Source: an uncultured Flavonifractor sp.
GTDB taxonomy: Bacteria > Bacillota > Clostridia > Oscillospirales > Oscillospiraceae
Assembly: GCA_944385585.1 (NCBI GenBank)
Contig: CALWXU010000001.1
Location: forward strand, 1-64,000
Reading direction: 5' to 3'
DNA length: 64,000 bases
The translations under genes and the position numbers were made by a program. This document shows positions 16,608-25,577 of this stretch, in pieces; within the stretch, counting starts at the first letter, position 1, and each line of letters starts with the position of its first letter. A model generated the notes under the pieces. That model was given only the letters and a program-made list of their open reading frames with translations, was not told the DNA's origin and ran no database searches.

Positions 16608-17564
16608 CTAGAACAGGGACTTCATGGCCTCATAGAGCCCGTTGACGTCCATGCCGTTGCGGGCGTACAGGAATTCCGGTGTAGCGATGGGGACGAACTC
16701 GTCGGGGCAGCCGCGGCAGATGAGCTTGCAGGCCATGCCGGCCTCGGCAATGGCGGAGCCAACCAGCTGGCCCAGGCCGCCGAGCAGGTTGTGGTCCTGG
16801 GCGGCCACCACGCGGCCGGTCTTGGCGGCGGCCAGGACGGCCTCCTTGTCCAGGGGCTTGATGGTGTGCATATCCACCACGCGGATCTCCCTGCCCAGCT
16901 CGTCGTGGATGCGCTGGGCGGCCTCCATGGCGAAGTGGACCATGATGCCGGTGCAGACGAAGGCGCCGTCGTCGCCCTCCCGGGGGATGAGGGCCTTGCC
17001 GATCTCATACTTCACATCGTCGGGGTACAGGGAGGAGGTGGCCTCGCGGCCCAAGCGGATATAGACGGGGGCGTTGAGCTCCATACAGGCCTCCAGGACC
17101 TTGACGATCTGCTTGGGGTCGCCAGGCTCAATGACGGTCATGTTGTCGCAGGCCACCATCAGGGCCGAGTCCTCCAGGCCGCAGTGCGTGCAGCCGGAGA
17201 TGCCGTTGGAATAGCCGGCGTTGTTGCCGATGATGATGACCGGCAGCTTGGAGTAGCAGATGTCGGTGCGGATCTGCTCATAGCAGCGCATGGTGGCGAA
17301 GGTGGCGAAGGCGAAGCACAGGGGTTTGAAGCCCTCGTGGGCCATGCCGGCGGCCACGCTCATCAGGCTCTGCTCGGCGATGCCGGTGTTGTAGCTGCGG
17401 TCGGGATACTTCTCCTTGAACTGGCCGATGCGGGAGGACACATCCACGTCGGCGGTAATGACGACCATGTTGTCATACTTGGCGCCCAGGTCACCCAGAC
17501 ATTTCCCCACTGCGTCGCGGGCAGACATCAGGTCCTGAATGCTCAGCGTAACGTCCATTCCCAT
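16608..17564 (-). CDS. Transketolase, C-terminal subunit
   Basis: A 318-residue protein equal to the pyrimidine-binding and C-terminal domains of transketolase. It includes the catalytic-glutamate region RSYNTGIAEQSLMSVAAGMA, the aromatic FAFATFATMR strand and a terminal Rossmann domain (RVVDMHTIKPLD). It must pair with the neighbouring N-terminal subunit to form the thiamine-diphosphate enzyme that moves two-carbon units between sugar phosphates. The start at 17564 (ATGA) overlaps the stop of the upstream subunit, which gives translational coupling. Split transketolases are common in Clostridia. The gene neighbourhood suggests a specialised sugar pathway rather than the housekeeping copy. 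Confidence 0.92.
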   Translation of the reverse strand: MGMDVTLSIQDLMSARDAVGKCLGDLGAKYDNMVVITADVDVSSRIGQFKEKYPDRSYNTGIAEQSLMSVAAGMAHEGFKPLCFAFATFATMRCYEQIRTDICYSKLPVIIIGNNAGYSNGISGCTHCGLEDSALMVACDNMTVIEPGDPKQIVKVLEACMELNAPVYIRLGREATSSLYPDDVKYEIGKALIPREGDDGAFVCTGIMVHFAMEAAQRIHDELGREIRVVDMHTIKPLDKEAVLAAAKTGRVVAAQDHNLLGGLGQLVGSAIAEAGMACKLICRGCPDEFVPIATPEFLYARNGMDVNGLYEAMKSLF

Positions 17565-18418
17565 CAGTTGGCACCCCACTTTCTCTCATAGGCTTCGGTG
17601 AGCTCGGCCTTGGCCCTTTTCCAGTCGTCCTCCTTGACGCAGCCGGCGTGCCAGGACACGTTGTTCTCCATAAAGCTGACGCCGTGGCCCTTGACGGTGC
17701 GGCCGACCACAATGGTGGGCCGGTCAAAATCCACGCCGGGCAGGGCGTCGATGGTGTCGATAATCTGGCCCATGTCGTGGCCGTCGATCTCCAGAACGTT
17801 CCAGCCGAAGGAGCGCCACTTGTCGGCGAAGGGCTCCAGGGCCATATACTGCTCGGTGGGGCCGTCGAAGGACAGGCCGTTCCGGTCGGCGAACACCACC
17901 AGGTTGCCCAGCTTATAGTGGTGGGCGAAGAGGGCGGCCTCCCACATGGAGCCCTCGCCGCACTCGCCGTCGCCCACCACGCAGTAGACGCGGCTGGCAG
18001 ACTTTTTCCGCTTCAGGGCGGCGGCCATGCCGGCGGCCACCGGGAGCCCGTGGCCGAGGGAGCCGGTGGACACGTCCACATAGGGGTTGGCCAGGTTGCA
18101 GGAGTGCATGCCGAAGCGGCCGAAGTCGGTGGCGTACTCCTTGTAGATGTCCTCCACCTGATAGCAGCCAATGGCGGCCTGGCTGAAGGAGGTGACGGCG
18201 GCCGCGTGGCCCTTGGAGAGGACGAAGCGGTCGCGGCCCTCCCAGCGGGGATTTTTCACGTCGTAGTGGATGGCATACTGCCAGATGGCGGTCATCATGT
18301 CGCACACGGACAGGTCGCCGCCGATGTGGATGACGGTCTGATGGCACAGGTCCAACAGTCTCAGCTTGGTGTCCAGCGAGGCCTTCTCCAGCTTTTTGAC
18401 CAGCTGCTGATCAGCCAT
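17564..18418 (-). CDS. Transketolase, N-terminal (TPP-binding) subunit
   Basis: A 284-residue protein equal to the thiamine-diphosphate domain of transketolase. It has the histidine motifs RDRFVLSKGHAAA and TGSLGHGLPVAAG and the GDGECGEGSMWEA...N magnesium/TPP motif with FADRNGLSF. The start MADQQLV at 18418 is chosen because aggagg lies 7 bases upstream; a longer frame begins earlier but without family sequence. It is the first of a two-gene transketolase pair at the end of a minus-strand operon with a sugar symporter and a zinc dehydrogenase. Confidence 0.92.
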   Translation of the reverse strand: MADQQLVKKLEKASLDTKLRLLDLCHQTVIHIGGDLSVCDMMTAIWQYAIHYDVKNPRWEGRDRFVLSKGHAAAVTSFSQAAIGCYQVEDIYKEYATDFGRFGMHSCNLANPYVDVSTGSLGHGLPVAAGMAAALKRKKSASRVYCVVGDGECGEGSMWEAALFAHHYKLGNLVVFADRNGLSFDGPTEQYMALEPFADKWRSFGWNVLEIDGHDMGQIIDTIDALPGVDFDRPTIVVGRTVKGHGVSFMENNVSWHAGCVKEDDWKRAKAELTEAYERKWGAN

Positions 18419-18449
18419 ATAGAATCCTCCTATCTGTTTTTGTCTCGAG

Positions 18450-18995
18450 TCATGGGGCTTGGTTCTCCCGTATCCAGCTCTGGAGCATGGAGACCTGCTC
18501 CGCGTTCGGGTGGAAGAGGGCGCAGTAGACAATCCCCTTCTGCCGGTAGTAGAGGCGGTGGGCGGTGGATGCAGACAGCGCCGTCAGGTTATACTGCTTG
18601 GCCGGGGCGCCGAACCGCTTTTCGTCGTATGCCTCCCCCGGGGCCAGGAGACAGAGCATCTCCCTCGCCCTGACCCGCTCATAGATGCGGGATTTCTGGT
18701 TGATGAGCCGTTCAAACGTGAGGGAAGCGGGAGGGTACGAGCTGCCCTTCCGCCCGTCTCCCTGCTTGCTGACGACGGTATAGCGGAAGTAGCGGAAGTA
18801 GAACCAATACGACAGGATGAAGGCCGCCGCCACAAAGATGACCAGGCACACCTGGATGATGAGGAACGCCGTCCCGGGGATATTGGCCGTACTCAGAACG
18901 CCGCGCAGCCCGAAAGCGAACAGGATCGGGACAAAGGTTACCGCCATATCGCCGTTGCGCGAGCGGGAAAACCGGGTCACTTCGCACTGATACAA
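18450..18995 (-). CDS. Hypothetical membrane protein with two N-terminal helices
   Basis: I do not recognise this 181-residue protein. Residues ~17-35 and ~42-68 are hydrophobic and likely span the membrane. The rest is a soluble basic domain with FERLINQKSRIYERVRAREM, and the end resembles a small sensor or PH-like fold (STAHRLYYRQKGIVYCALFH), but this is only an impression. The TTG at 18995 has gggaggg upstream. It sits between the symporter and transketolase genes, about 30 bases from each, so it is probably co-transcribed. Its part in the pathway is unknown. Confidence 0.6.
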   Translation of the reverse strand: MYQCEVTRFSRSRNGDMAVTFVPILFAFGLRGVLSTANIPGTAFLIIQVCLVIFVAAAFILSYWFYFRYFRYTVVSKQGDGRKGSSYPPASLTFERLINQKSRIYERVRAREMLCLLAPGEAYDEKRFGAPAKQYNLTALSASTAHRLYYRQKGIVYCALFHPNAEQVSMLQSWIRENQAP

Positions 18996-19031
18996 TTCGT
19001 TCCCTCCCCTTCTCTCGTGTCTGGACGGGGG

Positions 19032-20552
19032 TTACTTCTTCCCGTCCCTCATTGCTTTCCGTTCGGCCTCCCAGACGGGGCGCATCCGGTTGATCTCGGC
19101 GACCAGCTTGTCAAAGGCCGCGTAATCCAGCCGGTACCAGAAGAGGCAGACCAGCGCCACGACGCTGAAGGCGGCGGGCATGATCCACTTCATGAGGTCC
19201 AGGGCCAGGATGACGGGCTCGGTCTGCTGGGGGGCGTTGGCCACATAGCCGGTGAGCTCCAGGATCAGGGGGGCGCCGGCGGTGCCGACGGTGATGCCCA
19301 CCTTGTTCCAGAAGGAGGACAGGGTGTTCAGGAAGCCGTCCATCCGCTCGCCCTTGGTGATGAGCTCAGAGTACTCGACGGTGTCCGGCACCATGCCGTA
19401 GATCAGGGACATGTTCATGCCGGCGAAGTACTGCACCACGATGCCCAGGACATACATCAGGGGGACGTTGACGCTGTCGCGGAACAGGAAGAACTGGAGG
19501 AAATAGAGGACGGCCTGGGCCACATAGGTGACGCCGATGGCCTTGCCCTTGTCCTTGAACTTGTTGCTCCAGAACTGGGAGGTGAAGCAGCCCAGCATGG
19601 AGGGGACCAGGGTGATGAGGGAGAAGGTGGCCATGGGGTTCTGGTCGCCCAGCACGTAGGAGAACCAGTAGATGTTGATGGTGCCCACGCCGTACACCGA
19701 GAAGCCCTGGGCCAGGAACATGATGCAGACCATCATGAAGGGCCGGTTCTTGAAGGACAGGCGGAGCTGCTTGAAGATGGACATCTTGGCCCCCGTGTCC
19801 GCGGGAGGGATGACCTCCTTCTGGACCTTGGCGCCGAAGATCTGCATGGGGACGCAGAAGATGGCGAAGATGACGGCCAGGATGAAGTAGCCCATGCCGG
19901 GGAAGCGGGCGGACAGGGCGGGCTCACAGCGGACAACCAGCTGGGTCATGACGGTGGAGCCGATGTAGGCGAACAGCAGCCGCCAGGAGGCCAGGGAGCC
20001 GCGCTCCGCCGGGTCCTGGGTCAGAACGGCGTTCAGAGAGCCGTAGGTCAGATTCACCATGGTGTAGAACAGCACCACCAGGGCGTAAATAACGCATGCG
20101 TAGGCAAAGCGCCCCGTTGTGGACCAGGACTGCATCGGCAGGAACAGCAGGGCGGTGGAGATGAACAGCGGGGCCGAGGCGAAGAAGATCCAGGGGCGGT
20201 AGCGTCCCCAGCGGCTGCGGGTCCGGTCGGCGATGTAGCCCACGATGGGGTCGTTGATGGCGTCCCACAGGCGGCAGATCAGGAACATGGCGGAGACCCA
20301 GCCGGCGGGGATCAGCAGGGTGTCGGTCAGGTAGATCGACAGGAAGGAGCTGATGTAGGACCAGCTGAAGTTGTTGGCCGTGTCGATGGAGCCGAAGGCC
20401 ATCTTTTTCCACAGGGGCAGCTTGACATAGTACTGCTTGTCATCCGTCTCAAGGTCCATCTCCGCCTCGGGGGTGATGGCGCCCTGGGCGGCGGCGTCCA
20501 CCTGGCCGGCCACGTCGGCCTGGACGCGGGAATCGGAGCGATGATCTTCCAT
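19032..20552 (-). CDS. GPH-family sugar:cation symporter (MFS)
   Basis: A 506-residue protein with a ~45-residue hydrophilic N-terminus and then about 12 membrane helices. The GPH (melibiose-carrier-like) signature DPIVGYIADRTRSRWGRYRP is near residues 102-121, and a matching loop GMVPDTVEYSELITKGERMDG lies in the second half. These carriers import glycosides, pentoses or polyols with sodium or protons. It stands directly after the zinc dehydrogenase gene and before the transketolase pair, in keeping with import and breakdown of one sugar or polyol. The ATG has gggaggggag upstream. The unusually long alanine/aspartate-rich N-terminus is the only odd feature. Confidence 0.9.
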   Translation of the reverse strand: MEDHRSDSRVQADVAGQVDAAAQGAITPEAEMDLETDDKQYYVKLPLWKKMAFGSIDTANNFSWSYISSFLSIYLTDTLLIPAGWVSAMFLICRLWDAINDPIVGYIADRTRSRWGRYRPWIFFASAPLFISTALLFLPMQSWSTTGRFAYACVIYALVVLFYTMVNLTYGSLNAVLTQDPAERGSLASWRLLFAYIGSTVMTQLVVRCEPALSARFPGMGYFILAVIFAIFCVPMQIFGAKVQKEVIPPADTGAKMSIFKQLRLSFKNRPFMMVCIMFLAQGFSVYGVGTINIYWFSYVLGDQNPMATFSLITLVPSMLGCFTSQFWSNKFKDKGKAIGVTYVAQAVLYFLQFFLFRDSVNVPLMYVLGIVVQYFAGMNMSLIYGMVPDTVEYSELITKGERMDGFLNTLSSFWNKVGITVGTAGAPLILELTGYVANAPQQTEPVILALDLMKWIMPAAFSVVALVCLFWYRLDYAAFDKLVAEINRMRPVWEAERKAMRDGKK

Positions 20553-20576
20553 TTGGTGAACTCCCCTCCCTTGGTG

Positions 20577-21626
20577 TTACTTTGCGTCCGGGTTGAAGCA
20601 GATGAGGGACTTGATGGTCTTGCCGTTCATCTGGGCCTCAAAGGCGTCCTCTACCTGCTCCGGCGTGAACACGCAGCCGTCCACCAGCAGCGCGTCCAGA
20701 TCCAGCTCGTCGGCCAGGGCCACGCTGCGGGGGAACATGTAGGGGGACTGCATGACGCCGCCGACGATGGTGATCTCCTGGAAGAAGGCGTCCAGCAGAT
20801 TCATCGGGTAGTCGTAGTCGTGCTTGTAGAGCGCGGCGAAGAACTCCAGCAGTCCGCCGCGGGCCACCAGCTTCTGGATGCCGTCGCAGGCGCGCCAGTT
20901 GCCGGAGGCCTCGATGACCACATCGTAGCCGATGCCGTTGGTAATCCTCTGGCCGGCGGCCACCCGGTCCTCGGCCAGGGGGTCGATGGCGTAGCGGGCG
21001 CCCAGCTTCAGGGCCATTTCCCGCTTGCTGGCGATGGGCTCAAAGACGGTCAGCTTGGCGGCGCCGGAGCGCAGGGCCAGCTGGGTGAGGATCAGGCCCA
21101 TGGCGCCGCCGCCGGAGATGGCCACGGTCATGCCGGGCTTGATGCGGCACAGGTCGATGCCGTGGAGGCAGACGGAGATGGGCTCGATGAGGGAGCCCCG
21201 CGGCAGGGAGCAGGTGTCGTTGAGCTTGTAGACCGACTGCTCCGGCACCACCAGATAGTCGGACATGGCGCTCATGTTCACGCGCATGCTGGTGCAGAAC
21301 TGCTCCTGGCCGTTTCGGCAGTGGTAGCAGCTTCCGCAGTGGGTGTTGAAGTAGTAGACCACCCGGTCGCCCACCTTCAGACCCTTGGCTGTGGCGGCGG
21401 GGCCGAGCTCCACCACGGTGCCGGTGGCCTCGTGTCCCATGGCCAGGCCGTCCTTCACGGAGTCGCCATAGAGCTGGTCCAGCTCTGCCCGCTTGGTGTG
21501 CAGGTCCGAGCCGCAGACGCCGCAGTAGGCGATCCGGATTTTGACGTCGTCCGGAGAGACCAGCTGGGGCTCTGGGACTTCGGCCAGATGGACGTCGCCG
21601 TTTCCGAAGTAACGAATGCTTCTCAT
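20577..21626 (-). CDS. Zinc-dependent medium-chain dehydrogenase (polyol/sorbitol dehydrogenase-like)
   Basis: A 349-residue MDR dehydrogenase. The catalytic zinc ligands are in CGVCGSDLH and GHEATGTV; the four-cysteine structural zinc loop is CGSCYHCRNGQEQFC; the NAD fold is marked by ISGGGAMGL. The family oxidises secondary alcohols of polyols, threonine or sugars. The start at 21626 is preferred to a longer frame because ggaaggga precedes it and the family N-terminus (MRSIRYFGNGDVHLAE) begins there. It is the first gene of the minus-strand sugar operon and is divergent from an AraC-type regulator. Confidence 0.9.
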   Translation of the reverse strand: MRSIRYFGNGDVHLAEVPEPQLVSPDDVKIRIAYCGVCGSDLHTKRAELDQLYGDSVKDGLAMGHEATGTVVELGPAATAKGLKVGDRVVYYFNTHCGSCYHCRNGQEQFCTSMRVNMSAMSDYLVVPEQSVYKLNDTCSLPRGSLIEPISVCLHGIDLCRIKPGMTVAISGGGAMGLILTQLALRSGAAKLTVFEPIASKREMALKLGARYAIDPLAEDRVAAGQRITNGIGYDVVIEASGNWRACDGIQKLVARGGLLEFFAALYKHDYDYPMNLLDAFFQEITIVGGVMQSPYMFPRSVALADELDLDALLVDGCVFTPEQVEDAFEAQMNGKTIKSLICFNPDAK

Positions 21627-22020
21627 TGTGATTCTCCCTTCCGTGTGTTTTCCGAACGTTTTTCCGCCCCGGCCCGGCGGACAGGCGCCTTTCTTGAACC
21701 CGCTTCCAGGATCAGGGAGGAACATATTTATAAGATATAGGATTTTGCATAATCTTGTATCGGATATTTTGTGCAAATATGTTCAAATTTTTGATTCGCG
21801 TTTTGCGGGGTTGTTTTTTTGCCAATTTGCCCTCTGTAAGAGGGCCAAATTTTTGCCCTCTTGTTCCAAAATTTTTGTCAGCTACTGGACAGCTTCCAAA
21901 ATCATGGTACTATTGTGGGTAGATTGATAGAGACGGGTATGGGCTTTTGCCGTCCGGCCGGCGGCCGCCTGACACGGTTCCGGTTTTTTGACCTGCCCCA
22001 TACCCGTCCGGGGGGATACC
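21627..22020. promoter_or_regulatory. AT-rich divergent control region
   Basis: About 390 bases between the dehydrogenase (minus) and the AraC-type regulator (plus). The stretch 21730-21910 is much richer in A/T than its neighbours, as expected for promoters in both directions. It holds the direct repeat described separately and T-rich runs. I could not fix -35/-10 boxes with confidence. Confidence 0.6.
21826..21861. promoter_or_regulatory. Direct repeat TTTGCCCTCT x2, candidate AraC-type operator
   Basis: TTTGCCCTCT occurs at 21826-21835 and again at 21852-21861, 26 bases apart from start to start. An inverted CCCTC/GAGGG element lies between them. AraC-family activators bind tandem direct repeats next to promoters, and the adjacent gene encodes such a regulator. 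Confidence 0.5.
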
Positions 22021-23577
22021 ATGAAGCGGATACTCATCATTTCTTACCAATACTCCCAGGTCCAGCAGCTCCGGGCGGCGCTGGACCAGCGGCCGGAGGC
22101 GTACCAGATGTGCGGCCTGGCGGACAACAGCGTGCTGGGGATGAACCTGATTGAGTCCACCGAGCCGGATGTGGTCATTATGCCGGCCCGCATGAACTTC
22201 TGGGGGGCGGAGGACCTGATCAATTACCTGCTGCCCCGGGGCCGGTGCCCGGCCTTCCTCCTGCTGGCCGACGGGGACCCCAACGTGGGCAGCGCGGCCA
22301 TGACCCAGGTGACGGCGGTCCTGCCGGAGACTGGCCTCACGGACAGCGCCCTGCTCCGCGCCCTGGACGCGGCCGGCGGACAGGCGCCCCAGGGGATTGG
22401 GCGGGAGCGTCCGGACAGCAGCGCGGTCCAGCACAGCCTGGAGGTCATGGAGCTGCTGATGGGGCTGCGCCCCCTCCAGACCCGGGAGGCACAGCAGGAA
22501 TTCGGGCGTCTGCGGGTGGGCCGGCGGGACTGCTGGCTCCTGCTGGGCGGGCTCTCGCCCCAGTACGCCGACGACTTTGACTTCCTGACCGACCTGGATC
22601 AGCTGGAGCGCGCGTTCATCTCCCTGCCGAAGCTGCTGGAGCCGCTGGGCCCCTGCGAGGTCTGCGTCTATCAGGAGCGCAACCTCTGCATCCTCCTGGA
22701 GGACGGACAGCGGGCCGAGCCGGACTGGGGCCTGTGGGTCGGCCGGCTGAACCGGGCGCTGGTCGAGCTGGGGCTTCCGTCGCTGCTGTTCGAGATCTCC
22801 GACATGCCCCTGCCGATGGAGCGGTGGCACTGGCAGTGCCGGGAGCTGCTGAAGCTCCGGCAGATGCGCTTTTTCCACTCGCCCCTGTACCTGCAGCCCA
22901 AATTTAAGACCGCCTACGAGCGGTTTGTGCCCCAGGAGGAGCTGCTGGAGCAGCTCTCGGCCCTGTCCCAGGCGCTCCAGGGCCGGCGGATGGAGCGGAT
23001 ACAGCCGGTGCTGGAGGTTCTGGAGGATCTGGTCTGCCACAGCCTCTCCCGGGAGGTGTACTCCTATGTGATCTCGCAGATGCTCCTGCAGTACAACCAC
23101 CTGCGCTATGCCCTCTCCGGCGTCCCCTCCGGCGACGACCAGGGCCTGCGGCTCCATCCCCACAAGACCGTGTCCGACTTCTTCTACGCATACCGGGAGG
23201 CGGTGCGCCACGTGCTGGAGCTGGCAGACCCGGAGGACGCCAAGCGCAATCCCGTCGTCTCCGAGGTGTGCCTGTACATCCGGGACCATCTGGCCGAGCC
23301 CATGACCCTGGACGTGCTGGCCGACCACGTACATATGAGCGTGTCCTACCTGAGCCGCCTGTTCCGGAAGGAGACCGGCGGGACCATCAACAGCTATGTC
23401 AATCAGCTCCGCATCTGCCAGGCGAAGAGCCTGCTGGAGAAGAGCGACCGGCAGATCACCGACATCGCCGGCATGGTGGGCTTTGAGAGCGCCAAATACT
23501 TCAGCTATGTGTTTAAAAAGGCCGTCGGACAGACGCCGCAGGCGTACCGGCAGCAGAGAAAGGGGGAGACGCCGTGA
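22021..23577 (+). CDS. AraC-family regulator with degenerate receiver-like N-terminus
   Basis: A 518-residue protein. Residues 1-~110 have the alternating strand/helix look of a CheY-like receiver (MKRILIISYQYSQVQQL...), but the phosphoacceptor position reads DVVIMPARMN, without the expected aspartate, so phosphorylation is doubtful. The middle ~300 residues are unassigned. The last ~100 form a two-helix-turn-helix AraC domain (LDVLADHVHMSVSYLSRLFR and ITDIAGMVGFESAKYFSYVF). The ATG at 22021 fits the receiver start. It is divergent from the sugar operon, overlaps the next dehydrogenase gene by 4 bases, and probably controls both. Confidence 0.85.
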   Translation: MKRILIISYQYSQVQQLRAALDQRPEAYQMCGLADNSVLGMNLIESTEPDVVIMPARMNFWGAEDLINYLLPRGRCPAFLLLADGDPNVGSAAMTQVTAVLPETGLTDSALLRALDAAGGQAPQGIGRERPDSSAVQHSLEVMELLMGLRPLQTREAQQEFGRLRVGRRDCWLLLGGLSPQYADDFDFLTDLDQLERAFISLPKLLEPLGPCEVCVYQERNLCILLEDGQRAEPDWGLWVGRLNRALVELGLPSLLFEISDMPLPMERWHWQCRELLKLRQMRFFHSPLYLQPKFKTAYERFVPQEELLEQLSALSQALQGRRMERIQPVLEVLEDLVCHSLSREVYSYVISQMLLQYNHLRYALSGVPSGDDQGLRLHPHKTVSDFFYAYREAVRHVLELADPEDAKRNPVVSEVCLYIRDHLAEPMTLDVLADHVHMSVSYLSRLFRKETGGTINSYVNQLRICQAKSLLEKSDRQITDIAGMVGFESAKYFSYVFKKAVGQTPQAYRQQRKGETP

Positions 23578-24590
23578 AGGCGCTGCACATCCGCAAAGAC
23601 CGCAGCCTGGCCCTTCAGAACGACCCCGCGCCCCAGCCGCCGGGGCCGGAGGAGGTGCTGGTCCGCATGGCCTACGCCTCCATCTGCGGCTATGAGATTA
23701 TGATCCTCCGGGGCAAGGCGGCCATTCCGCCCAACGGCATCCTGGGCCATGAGGGCTCCGGCGTGGTGGTGGCCGTGGGCAGCGCGGTCACGGAGCTCCG
23801 CCCCGGCGACCCGGTGGCCATCCTGCCGTACCTGTCCTGCGGGGTCTGCGACGCCTGCCGCAGCAACCGCAGCGAGTACTGCATGAACTCCGCCCAGACC
23901 GTCAGCCTGATGCAGGAGTACGTCCTGGTGGACCGCCGGCAGCTCTTCCGCCTGCCAGAGGGCCTGGCCCTGAAGGAGGCCAGCCTGATCGAGCCGCTGA
24001 TGATGGCCATGCACGCCGTCAGGAAGGCGAATCTCCGCTACGGCAGCAACGTCCTGCTGCTGGGCTGCGGGGCCATGGGCCAGATTATCCTCAAGCTGGT
24101 CCGGGAGCACCCGGTGGGGAAGATCGTGGCGGTGGACCCCAACGCCGAGAAGCGGGCAACCGCCCTGCGCTTCGGCGCAGACGTGGCCATGAACCCCTAC
24201 GCGGGCAACCTGGTGTCTGAGGCGCTGATGCTCACCGGCGGCTTTGGCTACGACGCGGTTCTGGAGATCTCCGGCAGCCGGGAATCGGCCCGCCGGGCCT
24301 TCCAGCTGGTGGCCCGGGGCGGCTCTGTGGTGTATTTCGGCCTCTACGGCATGGACTTCAATCTGGAGGTCAACCTGATGTCCCTCTACTGGAAGGACGC
24401 CACCCTCTCTGCTGTGGCGGTGCCCAGCGGCTGCTTTCCCGACGCCCTCCGCATGGCCAGACACCTGAGGCTGGCGGAGGTCATCACCGGGCTCTACCCC
24501 TTTGACCAGGCGGTGGAGGCCTACCAGGAGAAGGCCCGGGGCGGCCACGCCAAGGTCATGCTGGAATTTTCACGGGAGGAACGCATATGA
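23574..24590 (+). CDS. Zinc-binding medium-chain dehydrogenase
   Basis: A 338-residue MDR-family dehydrogenase. GHEGSGVVVAVGS carries the catalytic zinc region, CGVCDACRSNRSEYC the structural zinc cysteines, and LLLGCGAMGQI the nucleotide fold. The first catalytic cysteine region reads ASICGYEIMI, where most members have CGSD, so the active site is somewhat altered. The GTG start overlaps the stop of the AraC gene (GTGA), and the stop overlaps the next ATG, giving a three-gene coupled unit. It is likely the second oxidation step for the same sugar or polyol. Confidence 0.85.
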   Translation: MKALHIRKDRSLALQNDPAPQPPGPEEVLVRMAYASICGYEIMILRGKAAIPPNGILGHEGSGVVVAVGSAVTELRPGDPVAILPYLSCGVCDACRSNRSEYCMNSAQTVSLMQEYVLVDRRQLFRLPEGLALKEASLIEPLMMAMHAVRKANLRYGSNVLLLGCGAMGQIILKLVREHPVGKIVAVDPNAEKRATALRFGADVAMNPYAGNLVSEALMLTGGFGYDAVLEISGSRESARRAFQLVARGGSVVYFGLYGMDFNLEVNLMSLYWKDATLSAVAVPSGCFPDALRMARHLRLAEVITGLYPFDQAVEAYQEKARGGHAKVMLEFSREERI

Positions 24591-25429
24591 TCCGCTTTGA
24601 ACCCCTCTGCCTGTGCACCAACAGCGTCCCTGGAAAGGACCTGTTCCACGCCCTGGATCTGGCCCGGGCCTGCGGCTTTACCTACGTGGAGCTGGCCGCC
24701 ATCGACGGGATCAGCGAACAGGTGAACGTGGATCTGCTCACGGATGAGGCCCTGGGTCAGATCCGCGCCAGCCTGGAGAGCCGGGGCCTGGCCTGCTTCG
24801 CCGTCTCCGGCCACTGCGACATGACAGATCCCCCCAGCTTCCGCCGCCTGCTCCAAAAGCTCCGCTTTGCCGGCGCTGTGGGCGCGCGGTTCCTCAACAC
24901 CCGCTGCGGCCCGCCGGAGCGGTACGATGTGTTCCTGAAAAACGTCCGGGAGGCCGCCGCCCTGGCGCGGGAGCTGGGCGTCACCCTGCAGCTGGAGTCC
25001 TACGGCGACATTGTGGGGACCGCCAGCCAGTGCGGCCCGGTGTTTGCGGAGCTGGAGGGGCTGCAGGTGGGCTACACCTACGACACCGGCAACAACTTCC
25101 GCTTCGCCCGGGGCGCGGTGGACCAGGCCGCCGACCTGCGCGCCGGCGCCGTCACGCCCACTTATCTGCACCTGAAGGACGCCAGCCTCCTGGACGGCTG
25201 GATCCGCAACGAGGCCATCGGCGGCGGGCAGCTGGATATCCCGGGGATCCTCTCCGCGCTGGAGGCCCGGACGCCGGTGATCCCCTGCGGCCTGGAGCTG
25301 CCCACCAGCTTCCGGGTCTGGGCGGAGGACCTGTCCTTTGACTTTTTGAGCCCGGACGACCAGGCGGTTTTGGAGACCATCCGCAGCTCTGTGGACTATC
25401 TGCGCCGGTACGCGTCCTTCGACCTGTAG
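24587..25429 (+). CDS. Sugar phosphate isomerase/epimerase-like TIM barrel
   Basis: A 280-residue protein of the xylose-isomerase-like (AP endonuclease 2) superfamily, as in IolE, IolI or hydroxypyruvate isomerase relatives. Metal-ligand positions are visible as the Glu in LQLESYGD, YDTGNN, and HLKDA, and a final Glu in GLELPTSF. Members interconvert keto- and aldose-type sugars or dehydrate inosose. It ends the AraC-dehydrogenase-epimerase unit. A hairpin follows its stop. Confidence 0.8.
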   Translation: MIRFEPLCLCTNSVPGKDLFHALDLARACGFTYVELAAIDGISEQVNVDLLTDEALGQIRASLESRGLACFAVSGHCDMTDPPSFRRLLQKLRFAGAVGARFLNTRCGPPERYDVFLKNVREAAALARELGVTLQLESYGDIVGTASQCGPVFAELEGLQVGYTYDTGNNFRFARGAVDQAADLRAGAVTPTYLHLKDASLLDGWIRNEAIGGGQLDIPGILSALEARTPVIPCGLELPTSFRVWAEDLSFDFLSPDDQAVLETIRSSVDYLRRYASFDL

Positions 25430-25446
25430 ACTGTAGACAGAAAACA

Positions 25447-25489
25447 GCGGCGGCATCCAGACCTCGCTATGAGGACTGGATGCCGCCGC
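25447..25489 (+). terminator. Terminator-like hairpin after the epimerase gene
   Basis: A perfect 14-bp stem (25447-25460 with 25476-25489) begins 17 bases after the stop. There is no T-run, so termination efficiency is uncertain. Confidence 0.6.
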
Positions 25490-25577
25490 ATGTTCGGCCT
25501 GCTTGCGTTGTGGCCTGCCGCCGCTGTGCGGGATGGAGGGGGACCGCCGCCGGCCGCCCGGTGGATGGGGGCTGCCG

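Noticed and set aside
18459..21740. A 1093-codon open frame on the plus strand opposite the sugar operon
   Set aside because: It is a shadow of GC-rich minus-strand genes. Its product is low-complexity (Gly/His/Asp/Val-rich) with no ribosome site, while the opposite strand codes clear protein families.
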